Positions 46,182-56,050 of a stretch of DNA of 64,000 bases are shown piece by piece. The translations under genes were made by a program, and so were the position numbers. A model generated the notes under the pieces. It did not search any database, had not been told where the DNA came from, and was given only the letters and a program-made list of their open reading frames with translations. Numbering within the stretch: position 1 is the stretch's first letter; each line of letters opens with the position of its first letter. Source of the stretch: Plasmopara viticola. Lineage: Eukaryota > Oomycota > Peronosporomycetes > Peronosporales > Peronosporaceae. The stretch spans positions 62,001 through 126,000 of the forward strand of contig MBPM02000067.1 of assembly GCA_001695595.3 (NCBI GenBank). The letters are read 5' to 3'.

Positions 46182-46450
46182 TGTTGGAAGAGCTGAAGAA
46201 GTCGAAGGAGTAGAAGCGAAGAGTCTGCGTGTAGGAGAACCGGAGCAAAGACACTCGAATAGAAGTAGGAAAATTTGAAAGTGATCGATTTATTGGGACT
46301 TACACTCATTTCTACATTTCGTAACTACTCATTCTATATAACGTAAATACCTTAGACCTTACAAAATAGAACTATGTTGAATCGCGATTTGGATCGAACC
46401 AGATTGGGTTGTGTACGTTACCGAAATCCCATAACCCATAAAACTCGCTA
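46182..46450 (-). repeat. A2 element 5' LTR
   Basis: The minus strand begins near 46450 with GGGTTATGGGATTTCGGTAACG and ends CTTCAGCTCTTCCAACA at 46182. Landmarks: GTACACAACCCAATCTGG, GTTACGAAATG, GTAAGTCCCAATAAATCGATCAC and GCAGACTCTTCGC. It diverges clearly from its partner LTR at 42966, so the insertion is old. Confidence 0.8.
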
Positions 46451-48104
46451 ACGAAGTGATTTGACACGCATGTTGGTCTGGCTTTTGACAGAGAAAACGT
46501 AGTCAGCAAAGCTGTCAGTCCCCTCAAACTTGCTTCTTTGCAAGTACACAGCTCAGTAATGCGAATTCTCGTCGATAAAATTGACAAAATTTCGCTTGTC
46601 ACTGTATATTGATGTCAACATAGATCCACACACACCGCTGTTAATGACTGCAAGGACTTTCTTAGCCCGATTTGGATAAGACTTCAAAAAGCTTATTCGC
46701 GTCAATTTGCCAAGGACTCACCCTTTACACAGCCCTCACTACTCACTGACGTGGAAAAACCATTGTGACCATTGTGACTTGGTCGAATGTGCTAGATGTA
46801 CAAAGAAATATCAACGAGCTGGCCACATTGTCTTCGTCCACAAAATTTGGCTTCAGGAAAGCACCCGTCGCGCTCAAAGGTATGTGGACTGACATCATTG
46901 TAAGGCGTTTAACGGAGAAAAAATTGCGCGAATTTTTTGGATATGCCATACCAACGTGAGAACACCCTTCTTGACTTCGCGAGGCGTTGTCATCGACATA
47001 ACAATATCGCCCGTTCTTACTAAATTGACCACGCCATTGTCCGCGTGGTGCACGTCGACTGGGCCAATTTCTTGTACTTTTTCGTATACCGTTTTAAGTA
47101 TGTCATGTGTTGAGTGGCACCCGAGTCAAGTTACCACTCACAGCTCGACTTGATGAAACATGCAGCTTCACCAACCCGAGAAAAGAAGTCGCCAGAGTCA
47201 TCATCACTATGCACGACACTCGCGCAATCCGGTCGCTGTCGCTCCGCATTATCACCAATTACATCTGGAAACTTGGCGATTTAAAGATCATGCTCTTTAC
47301 AATAGTGACAGGCTTTGCTAGCCTTTACTAATGCTTGTTGTCCTTCGCGCCGTTCACAATCTGTCATCGCGAATGCTTGACCATAGCCGTGCGCGGCTCT
47401 ATCAACGCCGCCACCTTGCTCCTTGCGCTTCAAGTCTTCGTATAGCAGCCGGGACGGGACGGGCCCTCACGACGTCGAGCTGCTCCGCCAGCGTCCTCAT
47501 CTTGTTAATGTGCTCGAGCATATTGCCCCCTTCACCCAACTTGACCGTGATGACAAAGAAAGAGCTTATGTTTACAAGGCTTTTTTTAATCTTCTGCAAA
47601 GACAGATTTGGAATAGTTTTTAATCAACAAAATATCATGATTATAATGTCTACCGAAGTATTATTATATCAATTAATTATACTTTTATATGTTTTTCAAT
47701 TTCAATCGACGCAAAGTTGTCCAATTGTATCAAACTATCGAAGCGTCTCTCAAGCCGCGACCATAAATTGTGTGTCTTTCTCGTCAAACAAACCAACGGC
47801 AGCTGCAAATCCTCCATCCCAAGACAGATGATCGCGAGCGCCTTCCTCGACCTGCGCTTCAACGTTCTTTGGTCCAGTGCAGTAGCCAAGTGTTCCAGCT
47901 TAATCTTACCGCTCATTATTTACCACAAGTTAAGCCCCCCCCCCAGCACAATATGCATCTTAAAGTTCCACGTGCAAAAATTTGTTTCATCAAACTTAAT
48001 ATATTAAATGGTCCTTAGTTCGCAACTACATGCTACCTCTAAGCCAATGATTTATCTAAGCCAATCAGAATGACTCATAATCCGGGTGCAATCATCATCC
48101 CTGT
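46451..48104 (-). pseudogene. family-B remnant, minus strand: LTR piece, gag, protease, integrase part
   Basis: Minus strand: a partial LTR (48100-~48000: GGTGCAATCAT block, GATTGGCTTAGATAAATCATTGGCTTAGAGGTAGC), then gag joined directly to it at FDETNFCTWNFKM (~47990), SGKIKLEHLATALDQRTLKRRSRKALAIICLGMEDLQLPLV, WSRLERRF, an AT-rich insertion (47600-47738), then INKMRTLAEQLDVV. Further down are protease/pre-integrase pieces (VHHADNGVVNLV, MAYPKNSRNFFSVKRLT) and an integrase piece near 46600-46480. PBS and gag start are deleted. Confidence 0.78.
47600..47738 (+). other. AT-rich insertion with a mitochondrial nad4L-like piece (probable NUMT)
   Basis: Within the dead gag, 47607-47710 is about 80% A+T, unlike its surroundings. 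Plus-strand codons read FGIVFNQQNIMIIMSTEVLL and then, after one missing base near 47668, SINYTFICFSISID. This follows the conserved core of NADH dehydrogenase subunit 4L: a G-I-x-x-N-x-x-N-I segment, an M-S-x-E-x-x-L-L segment, then a N-x-x-F-x-x-F-S-x-x-x-D end. About 28 further bases of unclear origin follow before gag resumes near TCGAAGCGTCTC. The match is by eye to the family pattern, not by database search. Confidence 0.65.
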
Positions 48105-48382
48105 TGTCGAAGATGCTGGCGCAGAAACGCCTCGACCAGCGGCTATATATCGGTAAGTACGGGTATCTGCAATCAATTGATGACTGACTGAATGAGCGGG
48201 TTCAAGATGGGCAAAAGATCGGTTTTAGGATGGGAAGATGATTGCGTCAGGATTGTAAGTCTCTCTGATTGGCTTGGATAAATCATTGGCTTAGAGGTAG
48301 CATGTAGTTGCGAACTAAGGACCGTTTAAATATATTCACTTTGCATTTTGCCATCTTCCGCTCAAGTGACCTTTTTTCAACA
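48105..48382 (+). repeat. family-B 5' LTR
   Basis: Starts TGTCGAAGATGCTGGCGC and ends CCTTTTTTCAACA, followed at once by the binding site GGTTATGAGCCCAAG (48383). Contains CTATATATCGGTAAGTACGG, GGGAAGATGATTGCG, two inverted CCAAT boxes (GATTGGC, CATTGGC), TAGAGGTAGCATG and TTTAAATATATTCACTTTGC. No ATG occurs between the ATTCACTT element and the binding site. Confidence 0.9.
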
Positions 48383-48386
48383 GGTT

Positions 48387-50720
48387 ATGAGCCCAAGCCC
48401 CGCAGACTCTGCCTTCTTCGCCACCACCCCTGACACCGCCTTCGCTGCCACTATGGACGCCACGCCGAGCCGCATCAACAAGTTCGACGGAACGAACTTT
48501 CATACGTGAAAGTTCAAAATGCGAATGGTGTTGGAGGAGCGCGACCTCTGGGAAGTTGCGAGCGGGGAAATAAAGCTTGAGCAGCTGAGTAACCCAATGG
48601 ACCAGTCGACCTTTAAGCGTAAGGCTCGAAAGGCGCTGGCGATGATCTGTCTTGCGATGGAGGACTCGCAGCTGCCGCTGATTCGCTCGGCCAAGGATGC
48701 GTACGATGCGTGGTCAAGGTTGGAGGGACACTTCGAGAAGAGGAGCTTGGCGAATAAGCTCTTTCTTCGTCGCAGGTTCTTTACAACGATGATGGAGGAT
48801 GGCGACGGTGTGCTCGAGCACATCAACAAGCTCAAGACACTAGCTGAGCAGCTAGACGCGGTGGGCGCTTCGGTGAGTGAGAACGACCTGGTAATCACGC
48901 TTCTTGGAAGTCTGAGTGATTCGTACCAGTTCCTCATCACGGCGCTGGAGTCGCGTTCCGACACGCTGACGTGGGAGCTTGTGACGTCGCGCCTGTTGCA
49001 TGAAGAGATGAAACGTAAGGAGCAGAGCGGCGACGGAGCTGTGTCTGGTCAAGCGTTTATGTTACGAGACAACAAGCGCAAAGGACGACCGGTGAAGAAG
49101 ACCGGGGCGTGCCACAATTGCGGCAAACAAGGGCATTGGATGGCAGAGTGCCCACTGCGAGCGAGCAACGACTTTGAGAGACATCGTTCACAGCGTGCAA
49201 ACTTTGCTAACGGGGACGACAGTGATGACTACTTGTTTTCGGTTGGCGATTGCGATAGCTCTGTCAAGTCGAGTGACATTTGGCTGGTCGACTCAGGAGC
49301 GACGCAGCATATGTCAAACTCAAAAAGGTTCATGAGGAACTACAAGGTCTTCACTCCAGTGGACGTGCATCTAGCAGACAACGGTGTCGTGCAAGCAATC
49401 GGCAGTGGAGATGTCGTTATGTCCATGAATACATCGAATGGACTGAAAAAGGAAGTACTCACGAATGTGTGGCATATTCCGAAGTTGTCTCGCAGTTTGT
49501 TTTCGGTTGGTCGGTTTACCAAAGACGTTGGTCCGGTAATGTTCGACAATGATGGATGCTTCGCGGAGACAAAAGGGGTGAAATGGAAAATTGGTGCTCG
49601 GGAAGGAAAAGGATTGTTCAAGCTTCATATGATTCCTGTTGCTCCTGAGAAAGTGTGTGTGGCCGAGCTGTCTGGCTGCGTGGGGTACACCAATTCGTAC
49701 CTCTGGCACCTACGGCTTGGTCATATCGGGTTCGAAGGGCTTGATGCAATTGTCAAAAAGAAACTTGCCACAGGTATTGCATTGACATCGGTGAGCAAAT
49801 GGGAGCTTTGTGACGGGTGTGCGCTGGGAAAACAAACTCGTGTGCGCTTTCAAACATCTTCGCTTGATCGAGCTAAAGACATTCTTGAAGTTGTACATAG
49901 TGACGTGTGCGGTCCAATGCAAACGTCAACGTTCAGTGGAAAGCGCTATTTCGTTACGTTCATCGATGACAAGTCACGTTACTGCGTTGTCTACTTAATC
50001 AAGTCCAAGTCCGAAGTTGTAGACAAGTTTGCCGAGTTTGTTGTCTTTGCTGAAAAGCAGACTGGCAAGCGAGTCAAGACTCTTCGAAGTGACAATGGAG
50101 GCGAGTACACGTCGGGTAAGATGACCAAATTTTGCACGGATCGAGGAATCGTGCTCAAGTTTTCGCCACCGTATACTCCTCAGTTAAACGGAGTAGCTGA
50201 ACGCATGAATCGAACATTGGTTGAGCGTACAAGATGCATGTTAGAGCATGCTGGAATGTCCAAAGGCTATTGGGGTGAAGCAATAATGACCGCAACGTTT
50301 CTCCGTAATCGGTGTCCTACTCGTGCAGCTGGATTGAAGAAGTCACCACACGATCTTTGGACAACGAAGAAACCGCTCTTGGCCAATCTCAAAGTGTTTG
50401 GATGTCATGCGTATGCCCACGTTCCGAAAGAGAAGCGTTTCAAACTTGACGCAAAAGCCATCTTATGTCGTTTTTTGGGCTATTCGGAGCATACAAAGAC
50501 ATACCGGTTCGAAGAAATTTCGACCGGGCGCATTCTAATGAGTCGCGATGCACAGTTCAAAGAGGACGTTTTCGACAAAGGAAGGCAGGACTATAACAAG
50601 ATTGTTGAGCTGGTGGATGAAGAAAACGACAGTATTACTGATGCCGACACAGAGTCAAGCACCGAAAATGGCCGTGAAGAGTCAAAGATGGATGATGATC
50701 AGGTGCTAGAACGCTGTTGA
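48387..50720 (+). pseudogene. family-B gag-pol, best copy: gag, protease, integrase (one stop, 3' cut)
   Basis: From the ATG in the binding site, 40 codons lead to a TGA at 48507 where related copies have Trp (FHT-W-KFKM); beyond it 733 codons stay open. Numbered from ATG 48519: gag helical region to ~170, zinc knuckle CHNCGKQGHWMAEC 198-211, protease LVDSGATQHM with Asp 258, zinc domain WHLRLGH...CDGCALGK ~396-438, integrase Asp 462 (HSDVCGPM), Asp 525 (RSDNGGEY) and Glu 561 (NGVAERMN), LANLKVFGCHAY ~621. Integrase is intact. The frame ends by running into the inverted LTR at 50715; reverse transcriptase and RNase H are absent. Only the single Trp-to-stop change breaks the remaining frame. 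Confidence 0.92.
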
Positions 50721-51013
50721 AAGAAGCACTTGTGCTGTAGATGGCAAAATGCAAAGTGAATATATTTAAAAGGTTCTTAGTTCACAAGTACATGCTACCT
50801 CTAAGCCAATGATTTATCTAAGCCAATCAGAACGACTCACCATCCGGGCGCACACATCTTCCCATCCGGGCGCAATCACCTTCCCATCCCGAAACCGATC
50901 TTTTGCCCATCTTGAACCCGCTCATTCAGTCAGTCATCAATTGATTGCAGATACCCGTACTTACCGATATATAGCCGCTGGTCGAGGCGTTTCTGCGCCA
51001 GCATCTTCGACAT
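50715..51013 (-). repeat. family-B LTR, minus strand, inserted into the gag-pol above
   Basis: Reads TGTTGAAAGAAGC at its left end and CAGCATCTTCGACA at its right, the reverse complement of a complete family-B LTR (299 bp), including the GCGCACACATCTTCCCATCC / GCGCAATCACCTTCCCATCC doublet. It abuts codons for VLERC of the plus-strand gag-pol. Bases 50710-50714 (AACGC) are the candidate target-site duplication. Confidence 0.88.
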
Positions 51014-51305
51014 CACTCCCACTCGACTCGACAGCCTTTTGTGCTTGAATGCCGAGCATGCTTCGAAGTTTGCAGAATTGCGTAGCCAGAATTGACTTCG
51101 TCATGATATCGGCCAGCATATCCTGAGTTCGGTAGTACTCAAGCACCACTTGATTGGCTTCAACCTTCTCGCGCACGAAGTGGTATCAAATGTCGATGTG
51201 CTTAGTGCGCTTGTGAAACTCCGGGTTCTTGGCCAGCGCGATCGAGCCTTGACTGTCTTCATAGATCTTGATCTCCTCGTCGTTCCTTATTTCGCCGAGT
51301 TCTAT
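51014..51305 (-). pseudogene. family-B RNase H C-terminal fragment, minus strand
   Basis: From 51305 the minus strand reads [85 protein letters not shown], ending in the polypurine tract GAGTGGGAG next to the LTR at 51013. It is the 3' end of a family-B element whose remainder must lie to the right of the family-A chain that begins at 51306. Confidence 0.88.
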
Positions 51306-51625
51306 TGAAGGTAACCGGTTTCCCTCCCTTTTATTCCGGTTTCCAAGGCTGTCCAATACGAGCGGCTGTATAACGGTTCAAACATACAACGATGACGTCA
51401 GGATGATTGCGCCCGGATGGGAAGATGATTGCGCCCAGATGGTAAGCTCTTTTGATTGGCTTAGATAATTAAATGGCTTAGATGTAGCAAGGAGTTGTGA
51501 ACTAAGGACCGAATTAATAATCTCACTTCCAAATATTCTTTCTTCTACTTAAGTGTCTTCGCTCCGGTTTTTCTCCGCGCAGACTCTTCGGTTTTTCTCC
51601 TTCGTCCTCTTCAGCTCATTCAACA
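51306..51625 (+). repeat. A1 chain LTR 1 (320 bp, with a 28-bp deletion)
   Basis: TGAAGGTAACCGGTTTCCC to CTCATTCAACA. Compared with LTR 2 and LTR 3 it lacks 28 bases after ACAACGATGACG, and has several substitutions (TGTATAACGG for TGTCCAACGG, AATCTCAC for AAACTCAC, ACTTAAG for ACTCAAG). It contains the doublet GATGATTGCGCCCGGATGGG / GATGATTGCGCCCAGATGGT and two inverted CCAAT-like boxes. Confidence 0.92.
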
Positions 51626-51640
51626 GGTTATGAGCCCAAC
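51626..51640 (+). promoter_or_regulatory. primer binding site overlapping the gag start codon
   Basis: GGTTATGAGCCCAAC follows the LTR end CAACA. It matches, at all but one position over 13 bases, the Drosophila copia site GGTTATGGGCCCA, which pairs with the anticodon-side half of initiator tRNA-Met. The ATG inside it is the first codon of gag. Equivalent sites lie at 56047, 60471, 48383, 23264 and 27352. Confidence 0.85.
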
Positions 51641-52823
51641 GACCATGTCTTCTGCGCACAACGTCTCGGCCAAGATCGCCATCGAGAAATTTAACGGCGA
51701 CAACTTTGCCACGTGGAACCGCTACATGCGTGGCGTGTTCCTGACCAAGTCGGTATGGCACGTAGTCAACCGGGAGGTGACTCCGACCTTCGCCGACGCA
51801 CGTGCTGCGGACGAGTATGTCAAGACCAGCAACGTTGCTTTTGGTCTGATGCTCTTGCATATGGAGGCCGACTACCATCACGTGGTTGATGACTGCGAGG
51901 AAGCGTGGGTCGCGTGGCAACGTATCAAGACACTTTACGGTGGATCACAGAAGGCTGGGCGCATCTACTTGAAGCGTCAACTCTTCAGTATGGAGATGGC
52001 GGAAGGCGACAACGTCATGCACCACTGCAGCGAAGTTCTCAACATCAGCGCCAAGCTCAGCAGTATTGGTGCCAAGATGGAGGATGAAGATGTTGCGATC
52101 TGCTTGCTGCGGAGTCTCCCTAAAAGTTTTGAGAACGTTGTTTTTAACTTGGAGATTAGCAACGCGGAACTGCGGACGCAAGACGTTGTGAAAGTGCTCA
52201 CGAATGAGCATATCAAGCGTCAAAGTGCAAAGACTCCGGTGGTTAAGACTGAAGATGCGGTGAAGGCATTTAGTGTTGAGCGTGAGTCTCGCCAATGCAC
52301 ATACTGTGGAAAATTGGGGCACTCCGTGGAGAGGTGCTGGACCAAGCAAAAAGACGACAATCGAGGTGCTCGACGCGGCGGCCAAGCTCGTGGACGCGGA
52401 GCCAACAATATCTACTATCGACCCAATGATGATTACGAGTACGACCGTGTTGCGTTTGCTGTATCGCTGGAATGTGGACTTTCAAGTGGCAAGAATATGC
52501 CAGGGATGTGGGCGATTGACAGTGGTGCTACTCATCACATCTGCAACAACAAGGCCAAGTTCGTCATGCTGAATGAGCAAGATAAAGGCGAGCTATCGGT
52601 GGCTGACGGCAACAAGGCCGAGATCAAGGGCGTTGGCACCATCATTGAACGAGTGGTTCTGTCCGATGGTGAAGAACGCGACATCGAAATCAAGGATGCA
52701 TTATACGTGCCGATGATGAACAAGAACCTGCTATCAGTACCTCAGATCAACAAAAGTGGCAAGTTTAAAGTGGTGTTGATGGCGCACACATGCACATTGC
52801 ACGGAAATCTTCGCATCAAGTAG
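51630..52823 (+). pseudogene. A1 copy 1 gag-protease frame
   Basis: 397 codons. The gag part opens with [19 protein letters not shown] and has a UBN2-like helical region to ~200; the zinc knuckle [14 protein letters not shown] is at 223-236; a basic [13 protein letters not shown] stretch at ~245-257; protease motif [10 protein letters not shown] with Asp 297; [31 protein letters not shown] at ~343-374. After KFKVV the frame leaves the family reading: one base is missing relative to the A2 copy, so the frame runs 17 more codons and stops at 52823 instead of continuing into integrase. Differs from copies 2 and 3 by Ser instead of Asn at 134. Confidence 0.9.
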
Positions 52824-54175
52824 TGGCCACAGTAGATCTTGTGGATGGACTATATTGGCTTCGTACGGCTCAGCGCTCGGCAAATGCGACTACACGTGGA
52901 AACAGTGGTGTCGACTTACACGCGCGTATGGGTCATGCTCCAGTCGACGTGCTTCGCAAAATGGTGACTATCAACATGATCAAGGATGCATGCGTGCCTA
53001 TTAAGTCAAGTGGATCAAGTGCATGCCGAGGGTGTCAGCAAGGAAAGATGGTCCAAAAACCATTCCCAAGCAACCAGGACAAGCGCAGCTACGACACATT
53101 TGAGCTGCTCCACTTTGACATCTGTGGGCCCATGGAGACAAACTCTCTCGGCGGGAGCAAGTATCTCTTGCTAATCGTGGATGAAGCTAGCGGGTGTATG
53201 AAGGGTTTCTGCCTGCGCGCCAAGTCCGAAAGCGAGGAATGCGTCAAGAAGTACATCTTGATGGTGCAGACACAGTTCAGCAAGAAGATCAAGTTTGTAC
53301 GACACGACGGAGCCCGCGAATTTGCAACAAGCTCGCTTCAAGCTTTCTACGAAGATGAAGGTATCGAGCAGCAAACTACGGTGCCATACGCACACCAGAC
53401 TAACGGCACAGCGGAGCGCGCCATCAGAACCATCGTCACAATCGGCCGCAGCATACTGCACCATGCCAAGTTGGACAAGTGTTTTTGGGGTGAAGCTGCT
53501 ATGGTGGCTATCTACATCAAGAATCGCCTTCCGTCGCCCAAGGTTAGCAACAAGACTCCTTTTGAGATCGTGCACAAGTTCAAGCCAAGCGTCAAACATA
53601 TGCGTGTTTTCGGGTGCCGGACTTACGTTCTCACTCCGAAAGAAAAGCGGCTCAAGTGGGACCCCAAGGCTCGTGCAGGGATTTTCGTGGGTTACGAAGA
53701 GGTGTCCAAGGCTTATAGGGTTTTTGATATTGAGGCTGGACAAGTGGTGATTACTCGCGATGTCACCTTCGACGAATCAAGTTTCGGCATCTTGAATATG
53801 AGTAGTGGTGATCATGAAGATGACGACGATGATTTCGACCTCGACTCGCTAAGCATCAATGATCTGGATGCAGCTCATCCGATGATCTTCAAGCAGGCGG
53901 GAAAGCGCAAGGAGCGTACAAGTGTGACGAATACTGATCGCAACTCGACAAGCACCAACCATGAGCATCACGGAGCTGGACTTGAAGAGGGAAGCGCTCC
54001 TGAAGGGTCAAACGAACGTCGAGCCAAGCGCAGATCAGTCGAGCGGACATCACATTTTCCCGTGGATGAAGAAGAGAAAGCCACACCGGATGATGACGCT
54101 ACCCCTCCTGTCTTTTGGCGAGCAAGTGCAAACGCGGTCGAAGCCGGCGATCTGTCAGAGCCAACGCGGGCCTGA
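52790..54175 (+). pseudogene. A1 copy 1 pre-integrase and integrase frame
   Basis: 461 codons in the -1 frame relative to gag-protease, overlapping it by 34 bases. Zinc domain His 44, His 49, Cys 79, Cys 82 (HARMGHA...CRGCQQGK). Integrase core Asp 110 (HFDICGPM), Asp 173 (RHDGAREF), Glu 209 (NGTAERAI), all present. C-terminal [20 protein letters not shown] and [23 protein letters not shown]. An acidic linker ([15 protein letters not shown]) follows. The frame ends at TGA 54173 where, relative to A2, about 17 bases (FQDTVS region) are deleted. The catalytic triad suggests a once-active integrase. Confidence 0.9.
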
Positions 54176-55688
54176 CCAAGTTCACTGGCGCAAGGCTATC
54201 CATGCAGAACTGGACTCGTTGCACCTTCGTGGCGTGTTTCGAGCAGCTAAACTGCCCACCGGACAGCAAGCCTTCGGAACCAAGTGGGTGTTCAAGATTA
54301 AGCGCAAGGCCGACGGATCCATTGAAAAGTACAAGGCGCGTCTCGTGGCTAAAGGATTCAAGCAAAAATTTGGCATCGATTATACGGAAACGTTCTCGCC
54401 CGTTGTCAAGTATGTGACATTGCGAATGGTGATCAGCTTGACCAAGTACTTTGTGTGGCCTCTGGATCAACTGGATGTGGTGACGGCGTTCCTTTACGGC
54501 GTTATGAAAGAAGTTGTGTATTGTATGGTACCCGAAGGTATGGAGCTTGAAGGTGACCACAACTGTTTGGAATTGGTCAAGGCGATTTACGGCCTGATGC
54601 AAGGTTCGCGCGTATGGAACGAGACGTTTGACGAGTTTGTATGCTCGATCGGATTTCAAGTGTCCCATTTCGACCCCTGTCTGTACATCAAGGTAACGGA
54701 CGGCAAGTGTGTACTTTTGCTGGTATACGTCGATGATGTGCTCGTTACCGGCAGCTCGAATGAGCTGATCGCGCGAACCAAGAGTGACTTGAAGATGCGC
54801 TTCGAGATGACGGACAGCGGCAAGTGTGCGTTTGTTTTGGGCATCGAGCTAGTGGACAACGCTGATGGCAGCGTGACAATGTGCCAGCGACGTTACGTGG
54901 AGACATTCTCAAGCGTTTTGGAATGGACGACTGCAAGGCTGTGAGTAGTCCGACGGACATAAGTTTACGACTTGTTTCGAGCAATGTAACATCCAAGGTC
55001 AACGCTCCATTTCGTGAAGCAGTGGTGCTCTCATGCACTTGGCAACAGCGACACGTCCAGACATCGCTTTTGCTGTTGGCTACGTTTCGCGCTTCATGGA
55101 GAACCACAAGCCGAGCACTGGATTGCAGTTAAGCGTATTCTACGCTATCTGCAAGGAACCAAGTCACACGGTCTTTGCTTCAAGTCTGGCAACAAGGTGG
55201 ACTTTCTTGGATATTCCGACGCGGACTGGGCTGGAGATCATGCTGACCGCAAGTCGACTTCGGGCTATGTGTATTTGCTGATGAGTGCTCCTGTAAGCTG
55301 GGGAAGCAAGAAGCAGTCAAGTGTGTCGCTGTCTAAAAGCGAAGCGGAGTACATCGCGCTAAGTCTTGCGATTCAGGAAGGCAAGTGGGTGCATCGTCTA
55401 CTCTGCGAGATTCTAGCTGCAGCGATGGATAAGTCGGACCCCGAGCTAAAGATCATGGAAGACAACCAGTCGTGTATCAAGATGACGAAGAATCCGGTAA
55501 ATCATGGTCGGGCCAAGCACATCGACATCAAGTATCACCACATTCGTGATGAAGTCAAGCGCGGTGAAGTGAAGTTGGAGTACTGCGAGACTGCGATCAT
55601 GCTGGCGGACATCATGACGAAAGGGCTGCCAGGACCACGTCATGCCGACCTAATGAAGGCTCTCGGGATTCACGCGTGCTCGTATTGA
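54176..55688 (+). pseudogene. A1 copy 1 reverse transcriptase and RNase H, three single-base losses
   Basis: The RT frame is open from 53961, but recognisable RT begins at [13 protein letters not shown] (~54180). [13 protein letters not shown] (first Asp) and [14 protein letters not shown] (YVDD) are intact. Unlike copies 2 and 3 it has LMQGSRVW for LKQASRVW. Single bases are missing at ~54900 (GG to G), ~55024 (GGG to GG) and ~55105 (CCC to CC), all in short homopolymers; together they restore the frame, so RNase H ([64 protein letters not shown]) is again readable to TGA 55688. Confidence 0.9.
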
Positions 55689-55697
55689 GGGGGAGTA
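55687..55697 (+). promoter_or_regulatory. polypurine tract of A1 copy 1
   Basis: GAGGGGGAGTA lies between the pol stop codon and the LTR start TGAAGG. In LTR retroelements this RNase-H-resistant tract primes plus-strand DNA. The same tract occurs before the LTR at 60123. Confidence 0.85.
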
Positions 55698-55698
55698 T

Positions 55699-56046
55699 TG
55701 AAGGTAACCGGTTTCCCTCCGTTTTATTCCGGTTTCCAAGGCTGTCCAATACGAGCGGCTGTCCAACGGTTCAAACATACAACGATGACGCCATGGATGG
55801 ACACACGGACAGGCGCACTCAGGATGATTGCGCCCGGATGGGAAGATGATTGCGCCCAGATGGTAAGCTCTTTTGATTGGCTTAGATAATTGAATGGCTT
55901 AGATGTAGCAAGGAGTTGTGAACTAAGGACCGAATTAATAAACTCACTTCCAAACATTATTTCTTCTACTCAAGTGTCTTCGCTCCGGTTTTTCTCCGCG
56001 CAGACTCTTCGGTTTTTCTCCTTCGTCCTCTTCAGCTCATTCAACA
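55699..56046 (+). repeat. A1 chain LTR 2 (348 bp, shared)
   Basis: TGAAGGTAACCGG to TCATTCAACA, appearing identical to LTR 3. It is at once the 3' LTR of copy 1 and the 5' LTR of copy 2. Order of landmarks: CCGGTTTCCAAGGCTGTCC, ATGGATGGACACACGGACAGG, the GATTGCGCCC doublet, TTGATTGGCTTAGATAATTG, GATGTAGCAAGG, GAACTAAGGACCG, TTAATAAACTCAC and a pyrimidine-rich leader without ATG. Confidence 0.95.
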
Positions 56047-56050
56047 GGTT

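Larger units (their letters stand above)
42966..46450 (-). mobile_element. family-A (A2) Ty1/Copia element, minus strand, with internal deletions
   Basis: LTRs at both ends (3' LTR 42966-43225, 5' LTR 46182-46450) with gag, protease, integrase and RT between them in minus-strand order. RNase H is missing: the 3' LTR directly follows codons for [11 protein letters not shown] of RT. The integrase catalytic core is also partly deleted. It is the best-preserved A2 copy here and provides the reference for reading the frame breaks in the A1 chain. Confidence 0.85.

Noticed and set aside
52273..52572. 99-codon plus-strand frame and several 60-190-codon antisense frames repeated in each A1 copy
   Set aside because: They repeat at the element period and overlap gag, integrase or RT in other frames; they are shadows of pol.
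52760..52830. Programmed -1 ribosomal frameshift between gag-protease and integrase of A1
   Set aside because: The A2 copy is in one frame here and differs by a single T; no slippery heptamer in the right phase was found. A mutation is the simpler reading.
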